Positions 1 through 6,951 of a stretch of 13,596 nt of DNA are shown piece after piece. Origin of the DNA: F23-D06 sp963643165 (GTDB lineage: Bacteria > Bacteroidota > Bacteroidia > Bacteroidales > WCHB1-69); contig CAVIJD010000044.1 of NCBI GenBank assembly GCA_963643165.1, positions 1 through 13,596 on the forward strand, in the 5' to 3' direction. The notes under the pieces are model-generated. The model was not told where the DNA came from. It ran no database searches and was given only the letters and a program-made list of their open reading frames with translations. Made by a program: the position numbers and the translations under genes. Positions within the stretch are counted from its first letter, which is position 1, and every line of letters begins with the position of its first letter.

Positions 1-54
1 TAGAGCACAACCTTGCCAAGGTTGGGGTCGCGAGTTCGAGTCTCGTTTTCCGCT
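1..54 (+). tRNA. tRNA-Gly (anticodon GCC), 3' portion; 5' end lies before the window
   Basis: The window opens in the D-arm of a tRNA. The anticodon stem is CAACC/GGTTG around loop TTGCCAA, giving anticodon GCC (glycine). The T-arm is GCGAG - TTCGAGT - CTCGT (one G-U pair), followed by the acceptor strand TTTCCGC and discriminator T at 54. CCA is not encoded. About 20 nucleotides (acceptor 5' strand and part of the D-arm) are outside the window, so integrity cannot be judged. tRNA 3' ends are common integration sites for mobile elements, which is relevant to the decayed genes that follow. Confidence 0.93.
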
Positions 55-73
55 CACAGTCACACAAAACGAT

Positions 74-111
74 AAAAGTCAGCGAATAACTTTTGTAATT
101 CGCTGACTTTT
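74..111. terminator. Perfect 14-bp hairpin behind tRNA-Gly, probable terminator
   Basis: Arms 74-87 (AAAAGTCAGCGAAT) and 98-111 are exact reverse complements around a 10-base loop. The arms begin with AAAA and end with TTTT, so it can act as an intrinsic terminator in both directions. It lies 20 bases past the tRNA 3' end and most simply ends the tRNA transcript. The run of T after the stem is short, so termination strength is uncertain. Confidence 0.7.
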
Positions 112-432
112 GCATTAGAATCGGGACAGAAAAGAGGACAAACTGTTTTTGGAGGCAAGTTTGTGATGACCATGATATCCATATTTTCGTATATTTACAC
201 ACATAAATATATGCGGATGATAGTAGTATTATGTTATATAGATGCGATTATAATCAACATTCAATGGCTTGGGAAGAATAATCTCACACAATGCCCCCAT
301 GCGATTGTTTCGTGTTTATAATCGTATGGGACCTTGTTAATGACCCATTTTGCCAAAAGCACGCTTTTGCAACACCTTGATCACGCGCAAAGGGTCTTCA
401 TCTTTATAGATTAAAATTTAAAACAGATTAAA
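112..432. other. Non-coding, A/T-rich stretch between tRNA-Gly and the first gene remnant
   Basis: No convincing gene is visible. The stretch contains two imperfect direct repeats, GGGACA (123-128) and AGGACA (135-140), spaced 12 bases apart. It also has a hairpin at 296-330 (listed separately) and a small palindrome CAAAAG-CACG-CTTTTG at 354-369. The octamer ATGCGATT occurs at 242-249 and again at 299-306. A weak promoter-like pair, CTTG at 376-379 and ATCTTTAT near 400-407, sits about 30 bases before the ATG at 433, but it matches the Bacteroidetes consensus poorly. Confidence 0.5.
296..330. other. 11-bp stem-loop in non-coding DNA, function unknown
   Basis: Arms CCCATGCGATT (296-306) and AATCGTATGGG (320-330) pair over 11 positions with one G-U pair, enclosing a 13-base loop. 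There is no T-run after it, so it does not look like an intrinsic terminator. It may be part of a leader RNA, a small RNA or an island-end structure. It does not match any riboswitch class I can recognise by eye. Confidence 0.4.
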
Positions 433-587
433 ATGAAGAAATTATTTGTATTAGCGTTGTTGTCAACGGCGTTGCTTTGTGCATGCCAGAAAACAGAAAG
501 CAAGCCTACCATTCCAACAACCGTGTGTTTTTATTTACAAGTGTAGAGGACAATTCTAACATTGCTGTGCCTTATGCAGAAGAATAG
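433..587 (+). pseudogene. Remnant of a lipoprotein gene: signal-peptide start joined to a C-terminal tail in another frame
   Basis: From the ATG at 433 a 37-codon frame starts with a lipoprotein signal peptide: Lys-Lys, a hydrophobic stretch, and lipobox LCAC with Cys at residue 18. It ends at the TAG at 544-546. An overlapping frame, open from about 483 to the TAG at 585-587, reads as a plausible protein tail (NRVFLFTSVEDNSNIAVPYA, then EE and stop) and is followed directly by a terminator. The simplest reading is that one gene lost its middle, leaving the first 20 or so codons joined out of frame to the last 30. The A/T-rich context and adjacent CxxC lipoprotein recall Bacteroidetes DUF4221 or 6-bladed-propeller lipoprotein clusters, but I cannot confirm the family. 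The 37-residue peptide could alternatively be a genuine small lipoprotein. Confidence 0.5.
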
Positions 588-599
588 TCTCTTTCTCAA

Positions 600-637
600 C
601 TATACGAAGACATATGCATGTCTTTGTATAGTTTTTT
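600..637 (+). terminator. Intrinsic terminator after the lipoprotein remnant
   Basis: Arms 600-613 and 618-631 form a 14-bp stem (one G-U pair) around the tetraloop ATGC, followed by six T at 632-637. It lies 12 bases after the stop at 585-587, which supports that stop as the true end of the original upstream gene. It also means the next fragment has no upstream transcription from this side. Confidence 0.85.
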
Positions 638-685
638 ATCCATGTTTCACTGCTTTCACAGTCGACCTCTTGTGCTCGAAAGCAG

Positions 686-1177
686 TTGACGTTGCATTAC
701 GTTGATACTTTGTCCATATCTCATGATGTCGGAATGTTCTATTCCTATTACTCCCCTTTTGAAGAGAATCTTGTAAATACATACTATTATACGACTGATA
801 GCGGGTACGCAGTTTTGAATTACTGTAAGGGGGCGATCTTTCCCACTACACAATTTAAGCACAAAAATTATATTAAGAACTGCATTATAGAGAACGACTC
901 AAGCATTATCATTCAGTTTCCTGGAGACAGTTTCCTGATTAGAATTGACGACCAAGGCCTTGTGAAGGATACGTTATCAAGTAATATGAGATATGAAAAA
1001 AATATTATGGCTACCTTCTTTAACCACTATTATGTGCCAATAGAGGTAGATTCAGGGATTTTATATTGCCGCTGTTTTATTCCCAGCGAAAGCGATTATC
1101 AAATCAATTATAATTCTCGAAAAAGTAGGTTCTCAAGACCTGTTCTTTCTAAATGTATCGTCGGGAAAAAACAATAA
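686..1177 (+). CDS. Hypothetical protein, probably 5'-truncated
   Basis: The frame is open from 632, right after the terminator T-run, to the TAA at 1175-1177. It has no ATG near its beginning; the first usable start is TTG at 686, giving 163 residues. The product is rich in Tyr, Phe, Ile, Asn and Ser with alternating polar and hydrophobic residues, suggesting a beta-strand fold. It has no signal peptide, membrane segment or recognisable catalytic motif. The missing start, missing signal peptide and the terminator immediately before it all suggest a gene body whose 5' part was lost. It may come from a DUF4221-like or 6-bladed-propeller lipoprotein, judged only from general style and the neighbouring CxxC lipoprotein. 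The next gene's ATG at 1190 is 12 bases after its stop, as in an operon. It may not be translated. Confidence 0.45.
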   Translation: MTLHYVDTLSISHDVGMFYSYYSPFEENLVNTYYYTTDSGYAVLNYCKGAIFPTTQFKHKNYIKNCIIENDSSIIIQFPGDSFLIRIDDQGLVKDTLSSNMRYEKNIMATFFNHYYVPIEVDSGILYCRCFIPSESDYQINYNSRKSRFSRPVLSKCIVGKKQ

Positions 1178-1189
1178 TGTTTTTGTGAT

Positions 1190-1681
1190 ATGCGACATAT
1201 ATTGAAAAAGTGTCTGTGACGTTTATTGTGATGATTCTGCTGGCATCATGCACAGCAAAGACGACAACAATTGTTCAAGAGTCGGATTTACAGAAACGCA
1301 GCCGGTTTTTCAATTCCTATATGGAAAAAACTTTTCCTCTATTCGAAATAGAAAACGGAGAATACATGTTTGTCCTGCCTAATGGATGCACAAACTGCAC
1401 AAAATCGACATGCTCTTTGTTGTCGTTAAGCCCAACGCTCATTAAAGGAAAATACAATGCCGTACTGATATCAAAGTCAACATTAGACAAACTTCCCTAT
1501 GAAATTTTTTCGGAAGTTGATAATGTTTTAATAGATTCTGCCAATAAACTTGACAAAATGGCTTTTTGACATTGCAGGCATAGCAGTGATGAAAATAGAA
1601 AACAAACAGATTGTGGCAAAGAAAAGTATGACCGCGGAAGATTTTCAGAATAACCCGGAAGATTTTTTCAAACCGATGTAG
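1190..1681 (+). pseudogene. CxxC-containing (thioredoxin-fold-like) lipoprotein gene with two compensating frameshifts
   Basis: From the ATG at 1190 the frame stops after nine codons. The middle of the gene is open in another frame (1189-1569), and the tail is open in the first frame again up to the TAG at 1679-1681. Adding one A to the A-run at 1205-1209 joins MRHILKK to VSVTFIVMILLASCT, a textbook lipoprotein signal peptide with lipobox LASC. Removing one A from the run at 1555-1558 joins the middle to a tail reading KWLFDIAGIAVMKIENKQIV and ending FFKPM. The restored protein is about 160 residues, with a GCTNCTKSTC motif in its first half that suggests a thiol-redox or metal-binding periplasmic lipoprotein. 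Read without repair, the middle frame gives 119 residues from a GTG at 1210. It is a recent pseudogene, a pair of homopolymer sequencing errors or, less likely, a case of recoding. Confidence 0.7.
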
Positions 1682-1751
1682 TCGTCTCATTTCTTCATCG
1701 GGCGACTTGCGCAACGCCCTCGGAGAGAGCGACAGCGGGCTGCCGCAGGCT

Positions 1752-1855
1752 GTCTGCTCCATAACCGACGGTGCAGCGACCGCAAGGGGGCGGAACCGTC
1801 GGCTGCGATGCGCCCACGCCTCAATCAGTTGGCCCGTTCGTGCGGTAGCCCTGTG
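1752..1855 (+). repeat. Dispersed repeat, copy A (inverted relative to the copy at the window's right end)
   Basis: Positions 1752-1820 match the reverse complement of 13525-13593 with 4 differences in 69 bases. Positions 1822-1855 match the reverse complement of 13243-13276 with 1 difference in 34. In this copy the two blocks are separated by a single base; in the right-hand copy they are separated by 248 bases carrying an ISAs1 transposase fragment. Weaker similarity (GGTTGACCAAACAA, 1876-1889) continues up to the terminator. Within the first block, CCGACGG (1765-1771) and CCGTCGG (1796-1802) pair, with an inner CCGC/GCGG stem at 1780-1783 and 1790-1793. The G+C-rich sequence contrasts with the A/T-rich DNA to its left. 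No intact gene lies in 1682-1939. Confidence 0.88.
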
Positions 1856-1882
1856 TATGCAGAATGGGGATTGTTGGTTGAC

Positions 1883-1919
1883 CAAACAAAAAAAGGCCGG
1901 GTTGATGACCCGGCCTTTT
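1883..1919 (-). terminator. Intrinsic terminator of the C10 protease gene
   Basis: AAAAGGCCGGGT (1891-1902) and ACCCGGCCTTTT (1908-1919) form a perfect 12-bp stem around a 5-base loop. On the minus strand it is followed by a T-rich run (complement of 1883-1894). It lies about 20 bases after the stop of the minus-strand protease gene. Confidence 0.88.
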
Positions 1920-1939
1920 ATCTATCTTTTGTTGTTATA

Positions 1940-4219
1940 TTACTTCACAATGAACTTGTAAGTAACTTTTCCTGTTTTGCTCTGGAGGTTCAGGAAATAG
2001 ATTCCATTAGAGAGATTGTTTACCGGGATGGTATAAACGCCCTCGCCATCTTCGTGATTGAACTGGTCAGTGAGCACCACCTTGCCGGTCATATCCACAA
2101 CTGTAGCCGTTATTTTTTGTGAGCCGGCCGTGAAAGAGACATTGAGGTTCTCAGAAGCGGGGTTCGGGTAAAGCTTCACATTTTGAATATTGCTGTATTG
2201 GTCAATGCCCAAAACGCCATCAAATTCAAGTTCAAAACCACTGCCCTCTTTCCAATTGTCGGTGACAAACTTAACGAGCACATCGTTTGAGGAAATCATA
2301 AAGTGGTCGTAAGGTCTGTTCTCTGCGGTATAGCGGACAATAAGGTCGTTGCTGTTGTTAACATCGTAGAACTCGATATAATCGCCGGCCTTCAGATCAA
2401 ACTTGTGGAAGAAGAAATTGTAGCCGGTGTTGTACTGAAGACCACTGAGACGGTACTGGCAAACGTTTGAGGGTTTATAGAGGCCGTCGCCCGTGGCGTT
2501 GTCTTTTTTGTCAGTCAGGGTAGTGTTATAAACGTTTTTGTACTCTTTGTAGGAAGAGCAAGCCTCAACATTATTGTAGGCTCTCACCTTATACTCCATC
2601 ACGAAACCATAGTCCGTATTGTCGTCGGAATTGGACGTGAATTTAATCAGCACGCTGTCGGCGGTGATATTGAACACGCCCGGGAGGGTTTGACCTTGGA
2701 AATCAGCGTGTACGCTGCCGAAAGACGTATAATCAGAACAAGCAGGCATCAAATAGTCGCCGGAATACTGTGCTCGGATACCGGATGCTTCGGTGCCGCC
2801 GTTGTAAATAGTGATGTTGTCACCCTCTTTCGTTTTGATTTTGTAGAACTGGAGTTGGTATCCCATTGCGTTCGGGCAAGCGAGCACCCAGCTGCGCTCG
2901 GTATTAGGAGCATATTTCACATTGCCTGCGCCATCAGATATGGTACCGTTGCTGGCCGTGATGCGGGTGTGACCGCTGGTGGGTTTCAACAGTGAGGTGG
3001 AGTCGCCCGTGTTAGGATAGAGGTTCACCATCATCGACTCGCTCCAGTTGTAGTTGAAGTTGCCGTAACTTGAGGAACGCATGTTCTTGAGGCGGTAGAA
3101 ACCGTTGTCAGCTCCACCCCATCCCCAGTTGACGTGGAAGTAGTTGACATCGTTAATGTTTGTGTAACCGTCCACAATCCAAGCGTGACCGCCGGCAGAT
3201 CTGCTTTGGCCGGAGTAGAAGATAGGACGACGATTGTCCAGCTCGTTCAGCAATTTGGCTTCCCATTGTGCGAGCAGCTCGGCATTGTTTGTGTCAGTCA
3301 CCACATCAGTGATGTTCTGGAACTGTCCGGCAGCAGCGTAGGAGAAATGGTTCTGAAGAGCAGTCAAGGCATTTTCAGACTGAGAGCCTGAGCCGTCGTG
3401 ACCGTAGCCCATACGGACAGAAACGCCGCAATGGTACAGCAGGTTTGCCAGTTCAAAGTTATAGCTTTCGATGCTGTTCGGCATGGCATCATAGTCGTAC
3501 GTGGCGCGGCTGAAGTTGGCCGTCTGGCGGGGATACGTGTAAACCACTTCCGTATAGTCGTCATTATATTCAATCGGGAAATAAGAGACGGCTCCGTATC
3601 CGCTTGCGGGATAGCGGTAGTAGAACATAATGTTGGCCATCGTGAGCGCGACGCAGCCTACCGGAGCGCGGTGCTCAGACGAAAACTCGGCCAGCGGGTT
3701 GTAAGGACATTCAGAGTTGTAGTACGGCGACTGGTTCCAAGTGGTTGTGACCAGCGGCTGAACACCTGTGACTACGTCTTTGCTGTCCACTCTGAAAAAG
3801 AAATCGGAATAGCGTGCCCAATCCGGATGAGCAGGCGTGGCCTGTGCCGACTTGGAGGCAGCGTCTTTAACGATTTGTGACAATTCTGCTTTGTATTTTT
3901 CGCACATCATGTCGGCGGGAGTTCCTGCTTGGTAATTGCTTTCCAAAGAATAAGCCAACACAGGAGCAACTTCATCAACTGCAGAAACTATGATGAAGCC
4001 TTTATCGCCAACCTTGAAACGATAAAAAAGAGCGTTCCCATCTTGATCGTATGCGGTATATTCGAGAATCAGGCGCATTCCCTGACTTGTACCCAAGCGT
4101 TCAGCAATGAAATTTCTGGACACCTTTTGGGCCTTGTCTGCAGGCACCACGTTAGAAGCAGTTCCCACGAACATTGCCGCAAAAAACGATACTACGAGCA
4201 AAAAGTTTTTCATAAGCAT
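1940..4219 (-). CDS. C10-family cysteine protease (streptopain/PrtT/interpain type) with T9SS C-terminal sorting domain
   Basis: This 759-residue secreted protein probably degrades extracellular protein. A signal peptide occupies about residues 1-21; the start may be M1 or M3 (MLMKN), M3 giving the more typical signal. A propeptide (about 22-150) resembles the Spi/streptopain prodomain. The catalytic domain (about 150-405) shows Gln163 (WNQSPYY, oxyanion hole), nucleophile Cys189 (PVGCVALTMAN), His345 (GGHAWIVDGY) and the Asn364-Trp365 motif (FHVNWGWGG), as expected for peptidase family C10. Two beta-rich, CUB-like modules follow, about 415-545 and 553-668, both with the pattern 'GD.I..Y....' and '..VLIKF' or '..VLVKF'. 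The end (about 680-759) is a type A T9SS sorting domain: VKLYPNPAS, then VVDMTGKVV, then NGIYFLNL and VTYKFIVK. The protein should be exported by Sec and then carried across the outer membrane by T9SS. The gene stands alone with its own promoter and terminator. It is a likely virulence or nutrient-acquisition factor, by analogy with PrtT and interpain A. Confidence 0.95.
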   Translation of the reverse strand: MLMKNFLLVVSFFAAMFVGTASNVVPADKAQKVSRNFIAERLGTSQGMRLILEYTAYDQDGNALFYRFKVGDKGFIIVSAVDEVAPVLAYSLESNYQAGTPADMMCEKYKAELSQIVKDAASKSAQATPAHPDWARYSDFFFRVDSKDVVTGVQPLVTTTWNQSPYYNSECPYNPLAEFSSEHRAPVGCVALTMANIMFYYRYPASGYGAVSYFPIEYNDDYTEVVYTYPRQTANFSRATYDYDAMPNSIESYNFELANLLYHCGVSVRMGYGHDGSGSQSENALTALQNHFSYAAAGQFQNITDVVTDTNNAELLAQWEAKLLNELDNRRPIFYSGQSRSAGGHAWIVDGYTNINDVNYFHVNWGWGGADNGFYRLKNMRSSSYGNFNYNWSESMMVNLYPNTGDSTSLLKPTSGHTRITASNGTISDGAGNVKYAPNTERSWVLACPNAMGYQLQFYKIKTKEGDNITIYNGGTEASGIRAQYSGDYLMPACSDYTSFGSVHADFQGQTLPGVFNITADSVLIKFTSNSDDNTDYGFVMEYKVRAYNNVEACSSYKEYKNVYNTTLTDKKDNATGDGLYKPSNVCQYRLSGLQYNTGYNFFFHKFDLKAGDYIEFYDVNNSNDLIVRYTAENRPYDHFMISSNDVLVKFVTDNWKEGSGFELEFDGVLGIDQYSNIQNVKLYPNPASENLNVSFTAGSQKITATVVDMTGKVVLTDQFNHEDGEGVYTIPVNNLSNGIYFLNLQSKTGKVTYKFIVK

Positions 4220-4290
4220 TTAATTTTTAGTACTTTAATTCTTATTATTCTATATTTTACAATTTTCCAATGAAACCAATTTCAAGGTGG

Positions 4291-4298
4291 CAAAAGTA
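4291..4298 (-). promoter_or_regulatory. Bacteroidetes -7 element upstream of the C10 protease gene
   Basis: On the minus strand this reads TACTTTTG, an exact match to the Bacteroidetes -7 consensus TAnnTTTG. It lies about 70 bases before the protease ATG, leaving an A/T-rich leader. I see no good TTTG -33 box at the usual spacing. It lies just after the rsmE stop, so the protease gene is probably transcribed on its own. Confidence 0.6.
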
Positions 4299-4329
4299 CA
4301 TTTTTTTTCAATCCAAAATATTCAAAAAA

Positions 4330-5049
4330 TTATTTGGCTCGAAATGGGTGAATTGCCAATGTCATACACACATAGAGCCCTGCCGTTTCGGTGCGCAGGC
4401 GGCGGTTGCCGAGTTTCACTTCTGCATATCCGAGACGGCGTGCCATCTCCACCTCGCGCGGACTGAAGTCGCCCTCCGGCCCTACCAGCACGATTGTTTC
4501 TTCGTGTTCAAATTGCTCTTCGGAAAACTGTCGGGTGTTGTCATTGTCGCACCAGGCGATGTATTTGTCGGCCTCTTGCCCCTTGTACTTTTCCATAAAC
4601 TCGTCGAAAGTGGTCATCTCCACAAGCGGCAGCCATAACGTCTGGCTCTGCTTGAGCGCCGCCACGGCGATGCGGTGCAGCCGGTCCATATTCAGCCGCG
4701 TGCGCTCGGAACGGTCGCAGCATACAAAGGTGACGGCATACACTCCGATTTCAACGGCTTTCTCGACAAGCCATTCCATACGGTCCACGTTCTTGGTGGG
4801 GGCAATGGCAAGATGCAAATGCGGCACTCCTGACGCCGGACTGGAGACGCTGCCCACGATTTGGACGACACAGGCTTTCGGGTCTGCCGTTACTATGACG
4901 GCCTTTGCTGCGGAACCTTTCCCGTCGGTAAGCACGATATTGTCGCCAATGCGGTGCCGCAAGGTGCGGATGCAGTGCGTTGACTCTTCCACATCCAGTG
5001 CCACGACGGCAGAAGACAGGTCAGCGGCATAAAAAAAATGGTCAGCCAT
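4330..5049 (-). CDS. rsmE: 16S rRNA (uracil(1498)-N3)-methyltransferase RsmE
   Basis: RsmE methylates N3 of U1498 in helix 44 of 16S rRNA in the 30S subunit, using S-adenosylmethionine. The 239-residue length is typical. The N-terminal PUA-like domain spans about 1-70. The C-terminal SPOUT trefoil-knot domain has family motifs WLVEKAVEIGV (93-103), ALKQSQTLWLP (131-141), VGPEGDFS (189-196) and LGNRRLRTETA (213-223), which form the cofactor-binding knot. It is the last gene of the ridA - ABC-F - rsmE unit: its ATG is 6 bases after the ABC-F stop. No hairpin terminator is visible directly after its stop, only A/T-rich DNA. Confidence 0.96.
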   Translation of the reverse strand: MADHFFYAADLSSAVVALDVEESTHCIRTLRHRIGDNIVLTDGKGSAAKAVIVTADPKACVVQIVGSVSSPASGVPHLHLAIAPTKNVDRMEWLVEKAVEIGVYAVTFVCCDRSERTRLNMDRLHRIAVAALKQSQTLWLPLVEMTTFDEFMEKYKGQEADKYIAWCDNDNTRQFSEEQFEHEETIVLVGPEGDFSPREVEMARRLGYAEVKLGNRRLRTETAGLYVCMTLAIHPFRAK

Positions 5050-5055
5050 AGTGTG

Positions 5056-6945
5056 TTATGATTCTTTTTCCGACAATTCGAGCCAACGGTCCGTTTTGGC
5101 TTCCAATATCACATTGATCTCATTATACCGTTTCCCCCATTGGGCAAACTCTTCGGCAGAGCCCTCGCCATTGTTCATTTTCTGTTCCAACTCCGACTTT
5201 TCCGCTTCAAGGTCCGCCATCTCCTTCTCTATCGTTTCTAACTCACGTTTCTCCTTGAAAGTCAATTTGTTCTTCGGCTGCTCCCGAACAGGCTTCACAA
5301 CGGCGGGCCTGTTCTCCTTCTCGACACGCTTGCGTATCCGCTCCTCTTTCTCTTTCTCTTGGCGGTATTCGGTATAGTTTCCGTAATAGTCTTTCACCAC
5401 CCCGTCGCCCTCAAACACGAAAATATGGTCCACCAGTTTATTCATCAGCCAGCGGTCGTGGGAGACGACAATCATACAACCGCCGAAATTGGTCAGGAAG
5501 TCCTCCAGCAGGTTCAGCGTGTCGATGTCGAAATCATTGGTAGGCTCGTCCAATATCAAGAAATTCGGGTTCTTGAGCAGCGTAATAAGCAGGTGCAGTT
5601 TCCGTTTTTCGCCGCCGCTCAAATCCTCATAATAGGCATATTGCTGGCTGAACGGGAAGCCGAAATGGTTGAGAAACTGTGAGGCACTCACATACCTGCC
5701 GTTTTCCATTCTGATCACCTCGGCATGTTCTTTCACCAAGTCGAGCACAATCTTGTTGCCTTTGTACGTCAGGCCGTTTTGTGAGAAATAGCCGAACTGT
5801 ATGGTCAACCCGGGGGTAATCTTGCCGCCGTCGGGCTTCACCTCGCCCATAATCATCTTCAAAAATGTACTCTTGCCCGTGCCGTTTTTGCCGACAATGC
5901 CGCATTTTTCACCTTTCTTGAAAATATAAGAGAAATCTTTGATGATAGTCTGGCCGGGATAAGAAAAATCGAGATGACTGATTTCCAATATCTTGTGACC
6001 GATGCGTTCTGACTGCACCTTAAACTGTTCCGGGGCGGCTTCCACTTTGCGGTTCACCCGTTCCTGCAGTTTCTCAAAGTCATTGATGCGGGCGCGGGCC
6101 TTAGAAGTTCGGGCCTGCGGCGAGGTATGCACCCAAGCCAACTCGCGGCGGTAGAGGTTGCACAGCCGTTCGTGTTCAGCCGCTTCATTGGCGAGGCGTT
6201 CCGCTTTCTTCTCCACAAAATAGCTGTACTTTCCCTTGTAGTGATAGAGGTTTCCGTTGCTGAGTTCGAAAATGTCGCTGCACACCTTGTCGAGGAAAGC
6301 CCTGTCGTGAGTCACCATCAAGATTGTGACATTCGCGGCGGACAGGTAATCCTCGAGCCATTCGATCATCTCCACGTCCAAGTGGTTGGTGGGCTCGTCA
6401 AGAATCAGCAAGTCGGTATTGGCAATCAGCGCTTTGGCGAGTGCCACCTTCTTGCGCTGGCCTCCGGAGAGTTCCCTCACCCGCTTGAACACATCATTGA
6501 GGCCAAACCGGGACAGGATCTCCTTGGCTCTTGCCTCATAGTCCCACGCATTGAGGCGGTCCATTTCGAGCACCGCCGCATCCAACTGACCGTCAAGCAA
6601 TTGCCCAGCGTGCCCGTTTTCGTGCATCCGGACACACTGCTCGTACATTTTCACAGCGCGCACGGTAGGCACATCCTCGTCGAAGATGGCATTCAGCACC
6701 GTATCTTCCGCATCGAAACTGTCCGTCTGGGGCAGATAAGACACCACAATATCCTTACGGACAACAACCTCACCCTCGTCGGGGACATTCCTGCCAGCGA
6801 TGATATCAAGCAGCGTGCTTTTTCCCGTTCCGTTGCGGGCGACGAGCGCGCTTTTCTGTCCTTTTTCCAGTCCGAACGTAATGTTCCGGAAGAGTACCTT
6901 TTCGCCTACCGACTTGGAGACGCCATTGACTGTGAGGTAATTCAC
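5056..6945 (-). CDS. ABC-F family ATPase (Uup-like), cytosolic ribosome-associated protein
   Basis: This 629-residue protein has two ABC ATPase domains and no membrane segment, the ABC-F plan. Domain 1: Walker A VARNGTGKST (35-44), signature LSGGQ (159-163), Walker B LLILDEPTNHLD (179-190), His213. The inter-domain linker (about 240-312) contains the basic WVHTSPQARTSKARARI segment typical of Uup/YdiF proteins. Domain 2: VGKNGTGKST (351-360), LSGGE (442-446), FLILDEPTNDFD (462-473), His496. A charged coiled-coil C-terminal domain (about 525-629) is like the Uup DNA- or ribosome-binding tail. The usual first Gly of Walker A in domain 1 is Ala36; the P-loop lysine is intact. ABC-F proteins act at the ribosomal E site to relieve stalled translation or give antibiotic resistance; the Uup-like layout favours a housekeeping role. 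It sits 6 bases after ridA and 6 bases before rsmE. Confidence 0.95.
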   Translation of the reverse strand: MNYLTVNGVSKSVGEKVLFRNITFGLEKGQKSALVARNGTGKSTLLDIIAGRNVPDEGEVVVRKDIVVSYLPQTDSFDAEDTVLNAIFDEDVPTVRAVKMYEQCVRMHENGHAGQLLDGQLDAAVLEMDRLNAWDYEARAKEILSRFGLNDVFKRVRELSGGQRKKVALAKALIANTDLLILDEPTNHLDVEMIEWLEDYLSAANVTILMVTHDRAFLDKVCSDIFELSNGNLYHYKGKYSYFVEKKAERLANEAAEHERLCNLYRRELAWVHTSPQARTSKARARINDFEKLQERVNRKVEAAPEQFKVQSERIGHKILEISHLDFSYPGQTIIKDFSYIFKKGEKCGIVGKNGTGKSTFLKMIMGEVKPDGGKITPGLTIQFGYFSQNGLTYKGNKIVLDLVKEHAEVIRMENGRYVSASQFLNHFGFPFSQQYAYYEDLSGGEKRKLHLLITLLKNPNFLILDEPTNDFDIDTLNLLEDFLTNFGGCMIVVSHDRWLMNKLVDHIFVFEGDGVVKDYYGNYTEYRQEKEKEERIRKRVEKENRPAVVKPVREQPKNKLTFKEKRELETIEKEMADLEAEKSELEQKMNNGEGSAEEFAQWGKRYNEINVILEAKTDRWLELSEKES

Positions 6946-6951
6946 AAGGTA

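Noticed and set aside
1707..2122. Plus-strand open frames across the repeat and the protease 3' end
   Set aside because: They are translations of the dispersed repeat and of the antisense of the protease; no independent gene support.
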